A DNA stretch of 64,000 bases from NCBI GenBank assembly GCA_016786725.1, contig JAEUVU010000007.1:310001-374000 (forward strand), in the 5' to 3' direction. Below are positions 50,157 to 59,774 of the stretch, one piece after another (the first letter of the stretch is position 1; every line of letters begins with the position of its first letter). The notes beneath the pieces were generated by a model that had not been told where the DNA came from, made no database searches, and was given only the letters and a program-made list of their open reading frames with translations. The DNA is from Ferruginibacter sp. Lineage in GTDB: Bacteria; Bacteroidota; Bacteroidia; Chitinophagales; Chitinophagaceae. A program made the translations under genes and the position numbers.

Positions 50157-52283
50157 GTGTCTGTCTTTAATCAATCAAGAAAAAATGTGGTCATACTGGT
50201 TATTACCGGCATATTCGTTATCATTTTTGCCCAGTTGATAAACCTGCAGCTGTTTTCTTCAAAATATAAGATAGATGCCGATAACCAGGGCATATTCCGC
50301 AAAGTAATTTATCCCGACAGGGGTATTGTATTTGACCGGAAGGGCAGGGCCATCCTACAGAACACAACCATTTACGACCTGATGGTCATCCCCGGAAAAA
50401 TAAAAGGAACAGATACGGCAACCCTGTTGAGTATTTTAAATATTGATTCGGCAGAATTTCATAAAAGGATCATTGCAGCCATCATCAAAAACAAAAGTTA
50501 CCGGGCTTCGGTTTTTGAGCCATTGTTAAGCAATGAAAAAATGGCCAAGCTCAGTGAAAACCTGTATAAACTGGCACCCGGTTATTTTATGCAGGAGCGT
50601 TCGGTAAGGGATTATCCTTTTGAAGCCGGTGGAAATATTTTTGGCTACCTGGGCGAAGTAGATTCAAATATTTTGAAGAACCCATTGTATGAAGGTTATG
50701 TAATGGGTGATTATATTGGCCGGGCGGGCCTGGAAAGGACCTATGAAAAAGTATTGATGGGGCAGCGTGGTATCGAGTTCTGGAAACGGGATAATAAAAA
50801 CCGCCTTACCGAGCCTTTGGAAGATGGAAAATTTGATACCGTTGCTGTTGCAGGAAAAAACATGTACACTGCCATTGATATTGAGCTGCAGGCGCTGGGC
50901 GAAAAGCTGATGCAGAATAAACTCGGTTCAATTGTGGCAGTTGACCCTAAGACCGGCGGCATTCTTGCTATGGTGAGCAGCCCTACTTATCAGCCTAAAT
51001 TACTGACCGGTGCCGACAGGAAAAAGCATTATGCCGAATTATTGCTGAGCCCGGCCAAGCCATTGTTCAACCGCTCGGTAACGGCAACTTATTCGCCGGG
51101 ATCTACCTTTAAAACTTTACAGGCATTGGTTGGGCTACACGAAGGCGTTATTAACACCAGTTTTACTGTTTCATGCGGCGGTGCATTTTATGGATGCGGC
51201 GGGGGAAAACCCATGCGGTGTCTTGATTACGGAACTTTTGATTTGCGTAATGCAATCCGTATGTCGGATAACACTTATTTTGCCACAGTTATGCAACGGG
51301 TTATCAATAATCCAAAGTATCCAAATATAGATTCCAGTCTTGCAGTGTGGGACCGGTACATGTATGCATTTGGTCTTGGTCATAAACTCGGTATTGATGT
51401 ACCTTCCGAAAAACCGGGTAATATTCCTTCACCAAAATATTTCAATAAAATTTACGGCCCGGGCAAATGGAACTATTGCAGTTTCCGGTCGGTAAGTATT
51501 GGCCAGGGGGAGGTTTTAACCACGCCCATACAAACCGCCAACGAAATGGCTTATATCGCCAACAAAGGCTGGTATAAAATTCCGCACCTGGTTGATTCGA
51601 TTGAAGAAGGCGATGAGTTTGATATGCTGTCGAAATTTAAAGAAAAACACAGCGCCCTTAATATTGATGACAGTGTTTTTGAAGCCGTACATGATGGTAT
51701 GCAGTGGGTGGTGGAAAGAGGAACCGGTGCCGGAGCAAAAGTACCGGGCATTGTGATTTGTGGTAAAACCGGTACGGTAGAAAACTATTACCGCGGCGTT
51801 AAACAACCCAACCATGCTTTCTTCTGCGGCTTTGCACCCAGGGATAACCCAAAGATTGCCATTATGTGTGTGGTGGAAAACAGCGGCCGCTTTGGCGGTA
51901 CATATGCAGCGCCTATTGTAGGCCTGATGATTGAAAAATACCTGAATGACACGATTGCAAAAAAAAGAGAAGCCATTGTGCAAAAATTCGAAAAATTAAA
52001 CCTGATACCGCCACGAATTTATAAAGAAATGAAAACGGTTGATTCAATGCTTCATGCAAAAGATTCGGCCTACCTTATAGCAAAGGGATATATTACGTTG
52101 ATAAGGGATACGATGGAAGTGGATAAAACTGATGAAGAAGCAATATTGGATGAACTTAAGAAAGATAAAGACAAACAGAAAAAAGACAGCGGAGATAAAA
52201 AAATAAAAATTAATACTGAAGCGATCCTGCCAAATGAAAAAAAGAAAACGGAAACAATAATAACAGATACATTGAATGACTAA
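50157..52283 (+). CDS. mrdA: Penicillin-binding protein 2
   Basis: A 708-residue transpeptidase that cross-links peptidoglycan in the lateral wall. GTG at 50157 is the start (MSVFNQSRKNVVILV), with one membrane helix. The dimerisation/pedestal part is followed by the transpeptidase domain: YSPGSTFKT (SxxK), MSDNTYF (SxN) and GKTGTVE (KTG). The C-terminus is extended by a Lys/Asp-rich tail (KKDKDKQKKDSGDKKIKI), longer than in E. coli. It is paired with RodA. Confidence 0.94.
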   Translation: MSVFNQSRKNVVILVITGIFVIIFAQLINLQLFSSKYKIDADNQGIFRKVIYPDRGIVFDRKGRAILQNTTIYDLMVIPGKIKGTDTATLLSILNIDSAEFHKRIIAAIIKNKSYRASVFEPLLSNEKMAKLSENLYKLAPGYFMQERSVRDYPFEAGGNIFGYLGEVDSNILKNPLYEGYVMGDYIGRAGLERTYEKVLMGQRGIEFWKRDNKNRLTEPLEDGKFDTVAVAGKNMYTAIDIELQALGEKLMQNKLGSIVAVDPKTGGILAMVSSPTYQPKLLTGADRKKHYAELLLSPAKPLFNRSVTATYSPGSTFKTLQALVGLHEGVINTSFTVSCGGAFYGCGGGKPMRCLDYGTFDLRNAIRMSDNTYFATVMQRVINNPKYPNIDSSLAVWDRYMYAFGLGHKLGIDVPSEKPGNIPSPKYFNKIYGPGKWNYCSFRSVSIGQGEVLTTPIQTANEMAYIANKGWYKIPHLVDSIEEGDEFDMLSKFKEKHSALNIDDSVFEAVHDGMQWVVERGTGAGAKVPGIVICGKTGTVENYYRGVKQPNHAFFCGFAPRDNPKIAIMCVVENSGRFGGTYAAPIVGLMIEKYLNDTIAKKREAIVQKFEKLNLIPPRIYKEMKTVDSMLHAKDSAYLIAKGYITLIRDTMEVDKTDEEAILDELKKDKDKQKKDSGDKKIKINTEAILPNEKKKTETIITDTLND

Positions 52284-52348
52284 AACTTTTCAAATGCTAG
52301 GCAAAATGATTGTTTACTAAACTCACCACTCACGATTCACTCCTCACG

Positions 52349-53713
52349 ATGAACCCCAAAAATCCCTCCATATCAAAAGGAATAGACTGGTTAGTGGTAG
52401 TGCTGTACTTCAGCCTTGCCCTTATTGGCCTGCTTTGTATTTTTTCTGTAGAATATAAAACTACAGATGGCTTGCAAAGCATATTTGGGTTTAAAAAAGA
52501 GTACAGTAAACAGCTCTTTTTTTTGATGGGCAGTACAGTTGTCGCCATTTTTATTTTATTAACGGATAGTAAGCTTTTTACTGCTACGGCAAATCTTGGG
52601 TATGTGGTGGGCTTGCTGCTGATACTTTCCACTTTTGTTATAGGTAAGGAGGTTGGCGGTTCAAAAAGCTGGATACCGCTTGGGTTTATGAATATACAGC
52701 CGGTGGAGGTTTGTAAAATATTTACATCGCTGGCGCTGGCTAAATATTTTTCAATGCCCGATACAGATTTCCGTAAATCCCGGTCGCAGTTAATTGCAGC
52801 GGCAATTGCTTTTGCACCCGCCATATTATCGGTGCTGCAAAAAGAACCAGGTGCAGCTATTGTATATTTTTCATTTGGTATTGCCTTTTACAGAGAAGGG
52901 TTACCAGCCATTTACCTGGTTGTTTTCTTTTCACTCGCCATATTAATTGTTGCCAGTATTGTAGTGCCCCCCAATATCCTGTTTATTGCACTTACAATTA
53001 TTGCGGCCATGTTTATTTATTTGTACAAAAGAAAGATTAAAAGGAATAGAAATATACTGTTTATTATAGCCGGGGCATGGTTAATGAGTGTTGGGGTACA
53101 AAAATTTCTGGTTCCGGCCCTTTTTGAAAAAGTGCTGAAGCCACACCAGGTAGTACGAATTTTAGCAACCTTCGGAATAGATGATTATAAATTTAAAAGC
53201 CCCGAAAGAACGGCTGAAATAAAAAGAGAGTTTGCAAAATTAGGAACAGCTAAAAATAAACCAGGTGAAAAAGTTGAAAGCTATAATGTAAAGCAATCTA
53301 AAATAGCAATTGGCAGCGGCGGCTTTTGGGGCAAGGGTTTTTTGCAGGGTACACAAACCAGGGGGGATTTTGTACCTGCACAAAATACCGATTTTATTTT
53401 TTCATCACTGGGAGAAAATTTTGGATTTATAGGTTGCTCTGTGCTGATGCTTTTATATTTTGGATTAATGATACGGATAATCATTATTGCTGAACGGCAG
53501 CGCAGTACATTCAGCAGGGTTTACGCTTATTGTGTGGCAGGCATTTTGTTCTTTCATGTGGCCCTGAATGTATGTATGACATTAGGGCTTGCACCTTCAC
53601 CAGGAATTACGTTGCCCCTGTTAAGTTACGGAGGTTCTTCACTCTTAACATTTACCATTCTTATTTTTATATTGATAAAGCTTGATGCCGACCGGCAAAT
53701 GGTGTTGCGGTAA
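52349..53713 (+). CDS. rodA: Rod shape-determining glycosyltransferase RodA
   Basis: A 454-residue SEDS-family membrane protein from the ATG at 52349 (an upstream TTG at 52310 is open). It polymerises lipid II together with PBP2. About ten helices are visible. Family signatures include VGGSKSWIPLGFMNIQPVE and QNTDFIFSSLGENFGFIG, and LGLAPSPGITLPLLSYGGSS near the end. An insertion of about 50 residues (FKSPERTAEIKREFAKLG) is longer than in E. coli. The convergent permease ends one base from the stop. Confidence 0.95.
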   Translation: MNPKNPSISKGIDWLVVVLYFSLALIGLLCIFSVEYKTTDGLQSIFGFKKEYSKQLFFLMGSTVVAIFILLTDSKLFTATANLGYVVGLLLILSTFVIGKEVGGSKSWIPLGFMNIQPVEVCKIFTSLALAKYFSMPDTDFRKSRSQLIAAAIAFAPAILSVLQKEPGAAIVYFSFGIAFYREGLPAIYLVVFFSLAILIVASIVVPPNILFIALTIIAAMFIYLYKRKIKRNRNILFIIAGAWLMSVGVQKFLVPALFEKVLKPHQVVRILATFGIDDYKFKSPERTAEIKREFAKLGTAKNKPGEKVESYNVKQSKIAIGSGGFWGKGFLQGTQTRGDFVPAQNTDFIFSSLGENFGFIGCSVLMLLYFGLMIRIIIIAERQRSTFSRVYAYCVAGILFFHVALNVCMTLGLAPSPGITLPLLSYGGSSLLTFTILIFILIKLDADRQMVLR

Positions 53714-53714
53714 T

Positions 53715-54935
53715 TTAACGTAGTTCAAAGGCCTGCCTGCTGGCCTTGCGTGCAGGAAACCATGCAGCAAAAAATGCAATGGCTGTAGCTGTGGCAGCCA
53801 CTAAAATAAAATCTGTTGCTATCAGTTTTACAGGAAAATAATCAAGCAAAAAAGAACCGCCTGCCAGTTTGATAAATTCAAACTTAAGCTGCAGCAGGCA
53901 GAGAACAGTTGCCACCACAATACCGGTAACAGTTCCGATACTTCCCAGCAACAAACCTTCGCTTAAAAATATTTTGAGGATACTGCCCTGGCTGGCGCCC
54001 ATGCTTTGCAGTACATTGATGTCTTTTCTTTTTTCAAGTACCAGCATGGTTAAAGCGCTTATCATAGTAAAGGCCGATACAATCAGTATCAACGTAAACA
54101 AACTGTATATAGCCCATTTCTCCAGTTTCATGGTGTTATAAAGGCTGGTGTTTTGCTCGTATTTTGTCTGCACTTTATAACTACTGCCAAGCAGGGTGGT
54201 TAATTTTTCTTTCTCTTCAAGGGCGTCAGCATTGTCTTTCAATTTAATTTCTACTGCACTGTATTCGTCGGCAGCAAAGCCCATCTGCTGTTTTACAAAA
54301 CCAATGTTGGTTATGGCGTATTTATCATCAAACTCCTGCTGAATGGTAAAAGAACCGGCGGCTTTTATAAATCCTTCGCTCAGCGATTGTAAAGGATCGT
54401 TATTGGTACTGTTTTTTTTAGGTAATATCACGGTAAGGTCGCCGGCGGGTAATGCAGGGTCCACATTTAATGAAGTGGCGTTCTGTATGCCTGAACCTGC
54501 CACCAGGTATGGGTCTTCCACAGTGCCTGTAAAATATTTGCCCCGGTTTGTTTTGGATGCTACGCCACTTACTTTTATATAATTATCATCAACACCTTTC
54601 AGGTACACCGGTGTTCTTGCATCAAAGTTTTTAAGCAAAGCTTTCTCTTCGGCAATCAGCGAAAAATTTTCAACAGCCTGTTGCTTTTTAACAGATGCGA
54701 TCTGGGCTGGCGTAAGAATAAAAGTTTTTCCGTTAGCCGGTATTATTTTTATGTCGCTGTAAAAAGAAGAGTACAAAGATTTAACAAGGTCTTCAAAACC
54801 GTTAAAAACACTCAAAACTAAAACCTGGCAGCAGGTGGCAAAAGCAATAACGCCCACCGTAACCCATGCAATGATGTTGATGGCATTGGCGCTTTTTTTT
54901 GCTTTAAAATATCTCCAGGCAAAGGTTAAGTACAT
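53715..54935 (-). CDS. FtsX/LolE-like ABC transporter permease
   Basis: A 406-residue protein with one N-terminal helix (residues 20-45), a periplasmic part of about 215 residues (about 50-265) and three C-terminal helices. RYFKAKKSANAINIIAWVTV at the start and SMGASQGSILKIFLSEG near the middle are typical of LolC/LolE-type permeases, which release lipoproteins from the inner membrane. No ATPase gene is adjacent, so partners are elsewhere. The rbfA and four-helix-bundle genes lie upstream on the same strand. Confidence 0.86.
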   Translation of the reverse strand: MYLTFAWRYFKAKKSANAINIIAWVTVGVIAFATCCQVLVLSVFNGFEDLVKSLYSSFYSDIKIIPANGKTFILTPAQIASVKKQQAVENFSLIAEEKALLKNFDARTPVYLKGVDDNYIKVSGVASKTNRGKYFTGTVEDPYLVAGSGIQNATSLNVDPALPAGDLTVILPKKNSTNNDPLQSLSEGFIKAAGSFTIQQEFDDKYAITNIGFVKQQMGFAADEYSAVEIKLKDNADALEEKEKLTTLLGSSYKVQTKYEQNTSLYNTMKLEKWAIYSLFTLILIVSAFTMISALTMLVLEKRKDINVLQSMGASQGSILKIFLSEGLLLGSIGTVTGIVVATVLCLLQLKFEFIKLAGGSFLLDYFPVKLIATDFILVAATATAIAFFAAWFPARKASRQAFELR

Positions 54936-54938
54936 GTA

Positions 54939-55421
54939 ATGTTGAATGTTGAAAGTTGATGGTTATGCTTTAAGGGTATGATTTATTCGTAACGAAATCC
55001 TTTTTTATCAGATTCTTTTAAATATTTTATAAATGCGGTAATTTTTCTACTAATGGTTACATTCTTTAAAACCGATTCATCAAATATCTCTGGAGAAATA
55101 TGTTTTCTATCTAAGGCTCTGTAAAGTTGAGAACGAACTTCACCGTTTGATCCTTTTGAAATTAATAGGAAATGAATAAATTCTTTATTGCCCGATCTCT
55201 CAAACCCTTCCGCAATATTATCCATAACTGAACCAGAGGAAGCATTAAGCTGATTTCTTAAATCATAATCTTTAGAGAAAGTTCCTTCAATGTATATTTT
55301 ATACAAATCATCTGCCTGTTGCCTAGCTAACTGCCAAATTTCTAAATCTTCAAACTGTGATATGGTAGCCATCCGTTTTAATGCTTTAATTTTAAAACCA
55401 TCAACTTTCAACCATCAACCT
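54939..55421. mobile_element. Four-helix-bundle gene cassette bracketed by inverted repeats
   Basis: A 16-bp perfect inverted repeat (TTGAAAGTTGATGGTT at 54949-54964 and its complement at 55396-55411) extends to 26 bp with 3 mismatches (54939-54964 and 55396-55421). Exactly one gene of the 23S rRNA intervening sequence protein family lies between. The structure separates rbfA from the permease gene, suggesting insertion of a unit of about 480 bp. Confidence 0.5.
54983..55372 (-). CDS. Four helix bundle protein (23S rRNA-intervening sequence protein family)
   Basis: A 129-residue protein from the ATG at 55372; an open upstream extension to 55411 runs through the inverted repeat. FEDLEIWQLARQQADDLYKI, LRNQLNASSGSVMDNIAEGFERSG and FLLISKGSNGEVRSQLYRA form the helices of the family, named from proteins encoded inside 23S rRNA intervening sequences. 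Free-standing copies are frequent in Bacteroidota, and their action is unknown. The gene is bracketed by inverted repeats. Confidence 0.88.
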   Translation of the reverse strand: MATISQFEDLEIWQLARQQADDLYKIYIEGTFSKDYDLRNQLNASSGSVMDNIAEGFERSGNKEFIHFLLISKGSNGEVRSQLYRALDRKHISPEIFDESVLKNVTISRKITAFIKYLKESDKKGFRYE

Positions 55422-55774
55422 TCGCCTTTTTTAATATCCTTAAACAGCTTTTCCATCTTATCTACATATTCCAGGGTATCATCTATATAAAATGTGAGCG
55501 TGGGCATGCTGCGTAACTGGTGCCGTACCCTGGCCGTTAATTCTTTTTTTATTTCCCAACTGCGTTCTTCAATTTTCTTTAAGGCATCAAAATTGTCTTT
55601 TACCTGAAAAAAACTCAGGTAAATTCTTGCCTCATACAGATCGGGTGTAATTTTTACCGATGAAATGGACACCATTCCACCATCCATCATGGATAACCCC
55701 AAACGCTGAAAAATATCACTTAACTCTTTGTTAAGCAACCCTGCCACCTGCTTCTGTCTTTTGCCTTCTAACAT
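55415..55774 (-). CDS. rbfA: 30S ribosome-binding factor A
   Basis: A 119-residue protein that helps mature the 16S rRNA 5' end. The KH-like fold shows KRQKQVAGLLNKELSDIFQR, the VKITPDLYEARIYLSFF strand and RVRHQLRSMPTLTFYIDDTL. Length is typical. Its start is divergent from the MsbA-like gene by 121 bp. Confidence 0.93.
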   Translation of the reverse strand: MLEGKRQKQVAGLLNKELSDIFQRLGLSMMDGGMVSISSVKITPDLYEARIYLSFFQVKDNFDALKKIEERSWEIKKELTARVRHQLRSMPTLTFYIDDTLEYVDKMEKLFKDIKKGEG

Positions 55775-55895
55775 ATTCTTTCAGTTTAAACGTCTGTAAT
55801 TGTAGAATCCACTGTTTGCCTGTAAAAGGTGAGTGGCTTTGCTGTAAAATTAGTTACTTTGCTGCGTTTTATCAGCTTTTATATTTATTGCCGGC

Positions 55896-57728
55896 ATGAA
55901 GAGTTTATTTACGATTTTCAAATACATAAAAAAATATCCAAGGCTGCTTGTCAGCTATTTTGGGTTTAATATACTGTCGGCTATTTTTGGCGTGATATCC
56001 TTAGGGCTGCTCAGCCCTTTCTTAATGCTCATTTTTAAGCAGGGAGATGTTTTTAAAGCAGCCAGTGGGTCCGGATTTTTTAACAGCATCAATCCTGTTA
56101 ATTATTTTAAGGAATGGTTATACAAAGTTATAAATGAACCCGGGGGCAATATCAAGGCTTTGCTGGTGATTTGCGTGGTGGTTTTTGCTTCTATTTTATT
56201 GAAGAACCTTTTTGCTTACATGAGCATGTATTTTCTGAATCCCATACGTAACCGGATATTGAACGACATGCGGAGTAATATGTATGCAAAAATACTTCAA
56301 TTACCCATCGGCTATTTTAGCGAACAGCGCAAGGGTGATATCATGAGCAAGCTTTCAAACGATCTGGGTGATGTGGAGGGTTCTACCGTAAGTGTATTGG
56401 AAAGTATGTTCAGGGAGCCGATCACCATTATTCTGTTCTTTGCTTATATGGTAATTCTCAGCCCGCAGCTTACCTTGTTTCTTGTGATCTTTTTGCCAAT
56501 AGCGGGCTTCATTTTAGGCCGTATCGGCCGCTCTTTAAAAAAGCAAAATAAAAATGTACTGGAACAGTATGGCAAATTATTTTCAACCATTGAAGAAACT
56601 TTGGGAGGAATAAGGATCATCAAAGCATTCAATGCAGAGAAAAAAATTCAACGCAAGTTTGAAGATGAGAACGAAGCGATGTATAACATGAAGAACAGGG
56701 CTAATCGCAGGAGAGACCTGGCATCACCGGTTTCAGAAGCATTGGGTGTTACAGCTGTATTATGTATTCTTTGGTATGGTGGCAGGCTGGTATTAAGTGG
56801 TGATCCTTCCTTTACATTAAATGCAGGCGACTTCCTGGCGTACATCGCCATTTTTACGCAGTTGATACAGCCTTTAAAATCCCTGTCAAGTGCATCGTAC
56901 AACATTCAGAAAGGTGCGGCCAGTATTGAAAGGATAGAAAACCTTATCAACGAAAATGTAGGCATTAAAGAATTGCCTGGCGCTAAAGAATTAAAAACTT
57001 TCTCTGATTCAATCGAACTGAAGAATGTGAGTTTCAGTTATGAGGATACGGTGATACTGAAGGATATTAACCTCACTATACAAAAAGGGAAAACCATTGC
57101 CTTGGTAGGCAGCAGTGGGGCTGGTAAAAGTACACTGGCAGACCTTATTCCCAGGTTTATTGACGCCGGACAAGGAGAAGTTTTGATAGATGGAGAGAAC
57201 ATAAAAAATTATACCCTGCATTCCATACGTAACCAAATGGGCATTGTAACGCAGGAAGCCATTTTATTTAACGATACCATCGCAGGCAACATTGCACTTG
57301 CAAAAGACAATGCTACCGAAGAGGAAATTAAAAATGCTGCAAAAATTGCCAATGCAGCCAGCTTTATCGATACCAAAGAAGAAGGGTATCAAACCAACAT
57401 CGGCGACCGGGGTATGAAACTCAGTGGCGGCGAACGCCAGCGCATGACCATTGCCAGGGCGGTTTTAAAAAACCCACCCATATTAATTTTAGATGAAGCA
57501 ACATCTGCACTGGATACCGAAAGTGAAAGGCTTGTACAGGATGCCATCAACAACCTGATGAATAACCGTACCTCCATTGTAATTGCACACAGGTTATCAA
57601 CCATACGCCATGCTGATGAGATCATTGTTCTGCGAAAAGGTGAGATCGTTGAAAGAGGAACGCACGACAGCCTGATAACTCAAAACGGGTTTTATAAGAG
57701 ATTGGTGGATATGCAGGAGGTAAAGTAA
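55896..57728 (+). CDS. MsbA-like ABC exporter (fused permease and ATPase)
   Basis: A 610-residue half-transporter with six helices (first about 20-42) and a nucleotide-binding domain. Walker A GSSGAGKST, Q loop and signature LSGGERQRMTIARAVL, Walker B PILILDEATS and IVIAHRLSTI are complete. Size and similarity suggest a lipid or lipid A exporter, but related multidrug exporters look alike. It works as a dimer. Confidence 0.9.
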   Translation: MKSLFTIFKYIKKYPRLLVSYFGFNILSAIFGVISLGLLSPFLMLIFKQGDVFKAASGSGFFNSINPVNYFKEWLYKVINEPGGNIKALLVICVVVFASILLKNLFAYMSMYFLNPIRNRILNDMRSNMYAKILQLPIGYFSEQRKGDIMSKLSNDLGDVEGSTVSVLESMFREPITIILFFAYMVILSPQLTLFLVIFLPIAGFILGRIGRSLKKQNKNVLEQYGKLFSTIEETLGGIRIIKAFNAEKKIQRKFEDENEAMYNMKNRANRRRDLASPVSEALGVTAVLCILWYGGRLVLSGDPSFTLNAGDFLAYIAIFTQLIQPLKSLSSASYNIQKGAASIERIENLINENVGIKELPGAKELKTFSDSIELKNVSFSYEDTVILKDINLTIQKGKTIALVGSSGAGKSTLADLIPRFIDAGQGEVLIDGENIKNYTLHSIRNQMGIVTQEAILFNDTIAGNIALAKDNATEEEIKNAAKIANAASFIDTKEEGYQTNIGDRGMKLSGGERQRMTIARAVLKNPPILILDEATSALDTESERLVQDAINNLMNNRTSIVIAHRLSTIRHADEIIVLRKGEIVERGTHDSLITQNGFYKRLVDMQEVK

Positions 57729-57733
57729 GCTCT

Positions 57734-58384
57734 TTAGCCAAATCCGTTTTTCATAGCATAAACAGCCAGCCCCACCCTGGTTTTTAGCCCAAGTTTTTCA
57801 AACAAGGCATCACGGTAACTTTCAACCGTGCGTGGGCTGCAGAACATTTTTTCTGCAATTTCTTTGTAGCTCATTTCCGTTACAGAATATTGCAGAAATT
57901 CTTTTTCCCGTTCAGTGATGTTGATTGTTTCTGTTTGGGCGTTTGATGCCGAGCCCAGGCTCGTGAATACTTTACTGGTTGCCCAGTCGGGATAGTAAGA
58001 TCCATTTTTCACCAGGTTTATTAAGGCTTTTTCCAGTTCAAGCGGATGAACATTTTTAAGTAAATAACCTTTAGCCCCGCTTTTGATCATCTTTATAAGG
58101 CTTTGCTCATCATCCTGCATGCTTAGGGCCATTATCAAAACCTGAGGATGCGATTGCCTGAGCCATTGAGCCGTTTCAAAACCATCCATTACCGGCATAC
58201 TGATATCGAGCAAAACAATATCAGGAATATTTTTTTTGTTGCTGAACTTCTCCTGCAGCGCTTTTCCGTTTTCACATTCATATAAAACTTCAAAATCCTT
58301 AAAGTTTTCGATAATACCGCTTAATGCTTTGGCTATTAAGATATGGTCGTCAACTATGGCAATGCTGTGTTTCATAAAAATCAT
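57734..58384 (-). CDS. NarL/LuxR-type response regulator
   Basis: A 216-residue regulator. The receiver (1-120) has VDDHILIAKALSG, the phospho-Asp in DIVLLDISMPVMDGF, and KSGAKGYLLKNVHP. The C-terminal LuxR-type helix-turn-helix (about 150-216) shows ITEREKEFLQYSV and RTVESYRDALFEKLGLK. ATG at 58384 overlaps the kinase stop as ATGA; a second ATG at 58375 gives the more typical N-terminus. It ends a four-gene coupled operon. Confidence 0.93.
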   Translation of the reverse strand: MIFMKHSIAIVDDHILIAKALSGIIENFKDFEVLYECENGKALQEKFSNKKNIPDIVLLDISMPVMDGFETAQWLRQSHPQVLIMALSMQDDEQSLIKMIKSGAKGYLLKNVHPLELEKALINLVKNGSYYPDWATSKVFTSLGSASNAQTETINITEREKEFLQYSVTEMSYKEIAEKMFCSPRTVESYRDALFEKLGLKTRVGLAVYAMKNGFG

Positions 58385-59133
58385 TGCTTTTTTTGTAATG
58401 GAATTTCAATGTTCAGTTTTGTGCCGGTTTGTGGTGTACTATGCAGGCGAAAACTGCCACCTATCAGTTGTGTCCGTTTTTTCATATTATTCAAACCTAT
58501 GCCGTTTCCACTTACCTTTTCAGGGTTAAATCCTTTGCCATTATCCTTTAATTGTAAATAAACGGTTTCATTAATAGTACTTAAAGAAACATCAATATTT
58601 TCGCAACCGGCATGTTTAATGCTGTTTTGTAAAAACTCCTGTACAATCCTTACCAGTATGCTTTTGGTTTGATAGGGGAGAATGACATTTACCTGGTTAC
58701 TGCTGAAATGTACCTGGCATTTTTTGGCGGCATTTACTTTATCACATTCCTTTTGCAATAGTGCTGTTATAGTATTGTCAGCTATACTATCATCGGTTAG
58801 TGATTTTGACAACTGCCTCAGCTCGGTTAACGATTCGTTGATGATATGGCTGATGCTTTCAATCTTGTCATTTACCTGCGGCGCTTTGTTTTCGTAAGCC
58901 AGCTGTTGTGTGTACAGGCTGGCCAGGGTAAGCTTCTGGCCAACATTGTCATGTATCTCCCGGCCAATGTATTGCATGGTTTGCTGCTGCATTTCAAGCT
59001 GGGTGGAGAGGAGTTCCTTTGTGTGTGTGATGCGTCTTTTGCGGTGTTGCAATACAAATAAAATGATGCCTGCAATCAGCAATAGTATAATTACATTAAC
59101 TACAACAACGAAAATGGTTATTTCTTTCGGCAA
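58381..59133 (-). CDS. Histidine kinase of the HisKA_3 type without sensor domain
   Basis: A 250-residue kinase from TTG 59133 (MPKEITIFVVVVNVIILLLI); longer frames to 59418 are a shadow of the upstream gene. It has only one N-terminal membrane helix (about 6-27) and no periplasmic or PAS-type sensor. A coiled stretch with ITHTKELLSTQLEMQQQT leads to the phospho-His in YIGREIHDNVGQKLT, then LQNSIKHAG and NGIGLNNMKKR. It overlaps the seven-helix gene by 16 bp and the regulator by ATGA. Confidence 0.85.
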   Translation of the reverse strand: MPKEITIFVVVVNVIILLLIAGIILFVLQHRKRRITHTKELLSTQLEMQQQTMQYIGREIHDNVGQKLTLASLYTQQLAYENKAPQVNDKIESISHIINESLTELRQLSKSLTDDSIADNTITALLQKECDKVNAAKKCQVHFSSNQVNVILPYQTKSILVRIVQEFLQNSIKHAGCENIDVSLSTINETVYLQLKDNGKGFNPEKVSGNGIGLNNMKKRTQLIGGSFRLHSTPQTGTKLNIEIPLQKKQ

Positions 59134-59774
59134 AGTATAAAACCTGTTATAAATGATAAATACATACAGTAATTCAGTAGAAGCATCACTATATAATAAT
59201 TTTCCAAAGCATTCCTGTATTTTGCAACCAATACATTCCGCAGCGCCCAAAAAGGAAATGAACCCAAATAATAAAGTAGTAAGCCAAGGCAAAACCAGAA
59301 CATCAGGTTTTTTGAAAAATCCAATATGGCATCTGACTGGATGAACTTTATAAAAAATGCGATCAGTAATATCAGCAGAATTACATTTCCGATACTGTAA
59401 GAAAATGAATGAAACCAATAGCTTTTGTTTGTAAGAAAAACAGTTTCAAAAACTATACTGGTTACATATACGGCTGCTCCCGTCAATATCCATTTTCTTT
59501 TGTCCCTGAAATATTCATGCTGGTAAAAGATGAAATAAAAGAATAGGAATTGCACAGGCATACCAAAGAATTTATACATCGCTATATTATAGCTTATCAG
59601 TCCGGAATCAGATAAATACCTGCCGGTAAACTCAACCAGTACTATTATCAACAAATAAAACGGAAACCACTTCCAGTAACCCCCTTTTAGTTTTTTATAA
59701 TATACAAACCCGGTTATGCAGGCTGTAATTTCAAAAAAATTAAGGATCCATATCATTGATGAGATTGTGTTCAT
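59118..59774 (-). CDS. Seven-helix membrane protein coupled to the kinase
   Basis: A 218-residue protein with seven predicted helices: about 5-26, 35-53, 64-84, 95-113, 126-147, 158-178 and 193-212. It has no known domain that I recognise. Aromatic residues are plentiful in the helices, and the charged cytoplasmic end RKK is short. It overlaps the secreted-protein gene by ATGA and the kinase by 16 bp. The arrangement suggests a receptor giving signal to the sensorless kinase, which is inference. Confidence 0.7.
   Translation of the reverse strand: MNTISSMIWILNFFEITACITGFVYYKKLKGGYWKWFPFYLLIIVLVEFTGRYLSDSGLISYNIAMYKFFGMPVQFLFFYFIFYQHEYFRDKRKWILTGAAVYVTSIVFETVFLTNKSYWFHSFSYSIGNVILLILLIAFFIKFIQSDAILDFSKNLMFWFCLGLLLYYLGSFPFWALRNVLVAKYRNALENYYIVMLLLNYCMYLSFITGFILCRKK

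Noticed and set aside
59134..59418. Extension of the histidine kinase frame upstream of 59133
   Set aside because: The extra 95 residues lie in another frame of the seven-helix gene, have no natural start, and read like an out-of-frame translation.
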